Assembly (NCBI RefSeq): GCF_000372525.1
Contig: NZ_AQUR01000081.1
Coordinates: forward strand, 31,417 to 95,416
Direction: 5' to 3'
Source: Cupriavidus neocaledonicus
GTDB lineage: Bacteria; Pseudomonadota; Gammaproteobacteria; Burkholderiales; Burkholderiaceae
Length of the DNA stretch: 64,000 nucleotides
Notes under the pieces: generated by a model
What the model was told of the DNA's origin: nothing
What the model saw: the letters and a program-made list of their open reading frames with translations, nothing else
The model's database searches: none
Shown here: positions 63,898-64,000 of the stretch, piece after piece
Layout of the letters: each line of letters begins with the position of its first letter
Position numbering within the stretch: position 1 is the stretch's first letter
Program-made: the position numbers and the translations under genes

Positions 63898-64000
63898 TGA
63901 GGGGTTGTGGCGCTGTCGGGTGGGACAGCGTCACGAATCGGGATGTAGTCTTGGTTGTGCGTATCGTGGCACAAGGCGACGATCAACCAGGTGAAACACA
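63898..64000 (-). other. 23S-5S rRNA spacer (partial)
   Basis: The last 103 bp hold no recognisable gene. They lie between the 5S rRNA and the expected 3' end of 23S rRNA, whose terminal sequence is not reached within the window. Confidence 0.7.

Noticed and set aside
63656..63934. N-terminal extension of the GIY-YIG protein
   Set aside because: The extension overlaps the rRNA terminator and 5S rRNA. The domain itself begins right after the ATG at 63655.

Overview
The window is high-GC DNA from a Burkholderiales betaproteobacterium. Gene content and protein sequence point to Cupriavidus or a close Ralstonia relative: many Bug-family (TctC) periplasmic binding proteins and LysR regulators, the pca branch of the beta-ketoadipate pathway, a Ralstonia-type Tad pilus locus, an ohrR-ohr pair, and the end of an rRNA operon at the right edge. 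The species call is an inference; the window holds no 16S sequence.

Layout. (1) 1-9.2 kb: a sugar-acid catabolic island with three LysR regulators of one subtype, a Bug binding protein, a PdxA-like dehydrogenase, a rhamnonate/lyxonate-type dehydratase, an L-2-keto-3-deoxyarabonate dehydratase and an alpha-ketoglutaric semialdehyde dehydrogenase. Together these predict conversion of an L-pentonate or related acid to 2-oxoglutarate. (2) 9.4-13.2 kb: an alpha/beta hydrolase, a squalene-synthase-type enzyme and a three-lipoprotein operon (CsgG-like, DUF4810, DUF799). (3) 13.4-18.7 kb: Bug protein, SDR, and pcaF-pcaJ-pcaI with a palindromic IclR-type operator upstream; the likely regulator PcaR is 33 kb away at 51.9 kb. 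(4) 18.7-23.2 kb: sbcC-sbcD. (5) 23.3-35.9 kb: a complete Tad/Flp pilus locus on the minus strand, ending with a sigma-54 activator.

(6) 36.3-41.5 kb: two divergently transcribed, homologous, glycine-rich repeat lipoproteins separated by a 692-bp region with two inverted copies of a TTACGTAA-centred palindrome, followed by a TpsB/ShlB-type outer-membrane transporter that has no recognisable TpsA partner. This is the most unusual block. (7) 41.7-49.1 kb: a TonB siderophore receptor with a Fur-like site, a Sel1 protein, dodecin, a PLD-family protein, dienelactone hydrolase, an acyl-CoA synthetase remnant, a glycine-zipper lipoprotein, a MarR regulator and a YggT protein. (8) 49.1-60 kb: LysR, two related DHA2-type MFS transporters (one in a MarR operon with a clear operator), PcaR, a PhyH-type dioxygenase and a MoxR-DUF58-TgpA operon. 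(9) 60-64 kb: a conserved hypothetical, a large GTATAC hairpin, the MucD/DegP protease, OhrR-Ohr, a GIY-YIG protein, and the terminator and 5S rRNA of an rrn operon on the minus strand.

Two REPIN-like pairs of inverted GC-rich hairpins lie at 6.5 and 15.5 kb. No tRNA, CRISPR array, insertion sequence or prophage was recognised. Start codons were chosen from ribosome-binding sites and family N-termini and often differ from the longest open frame.
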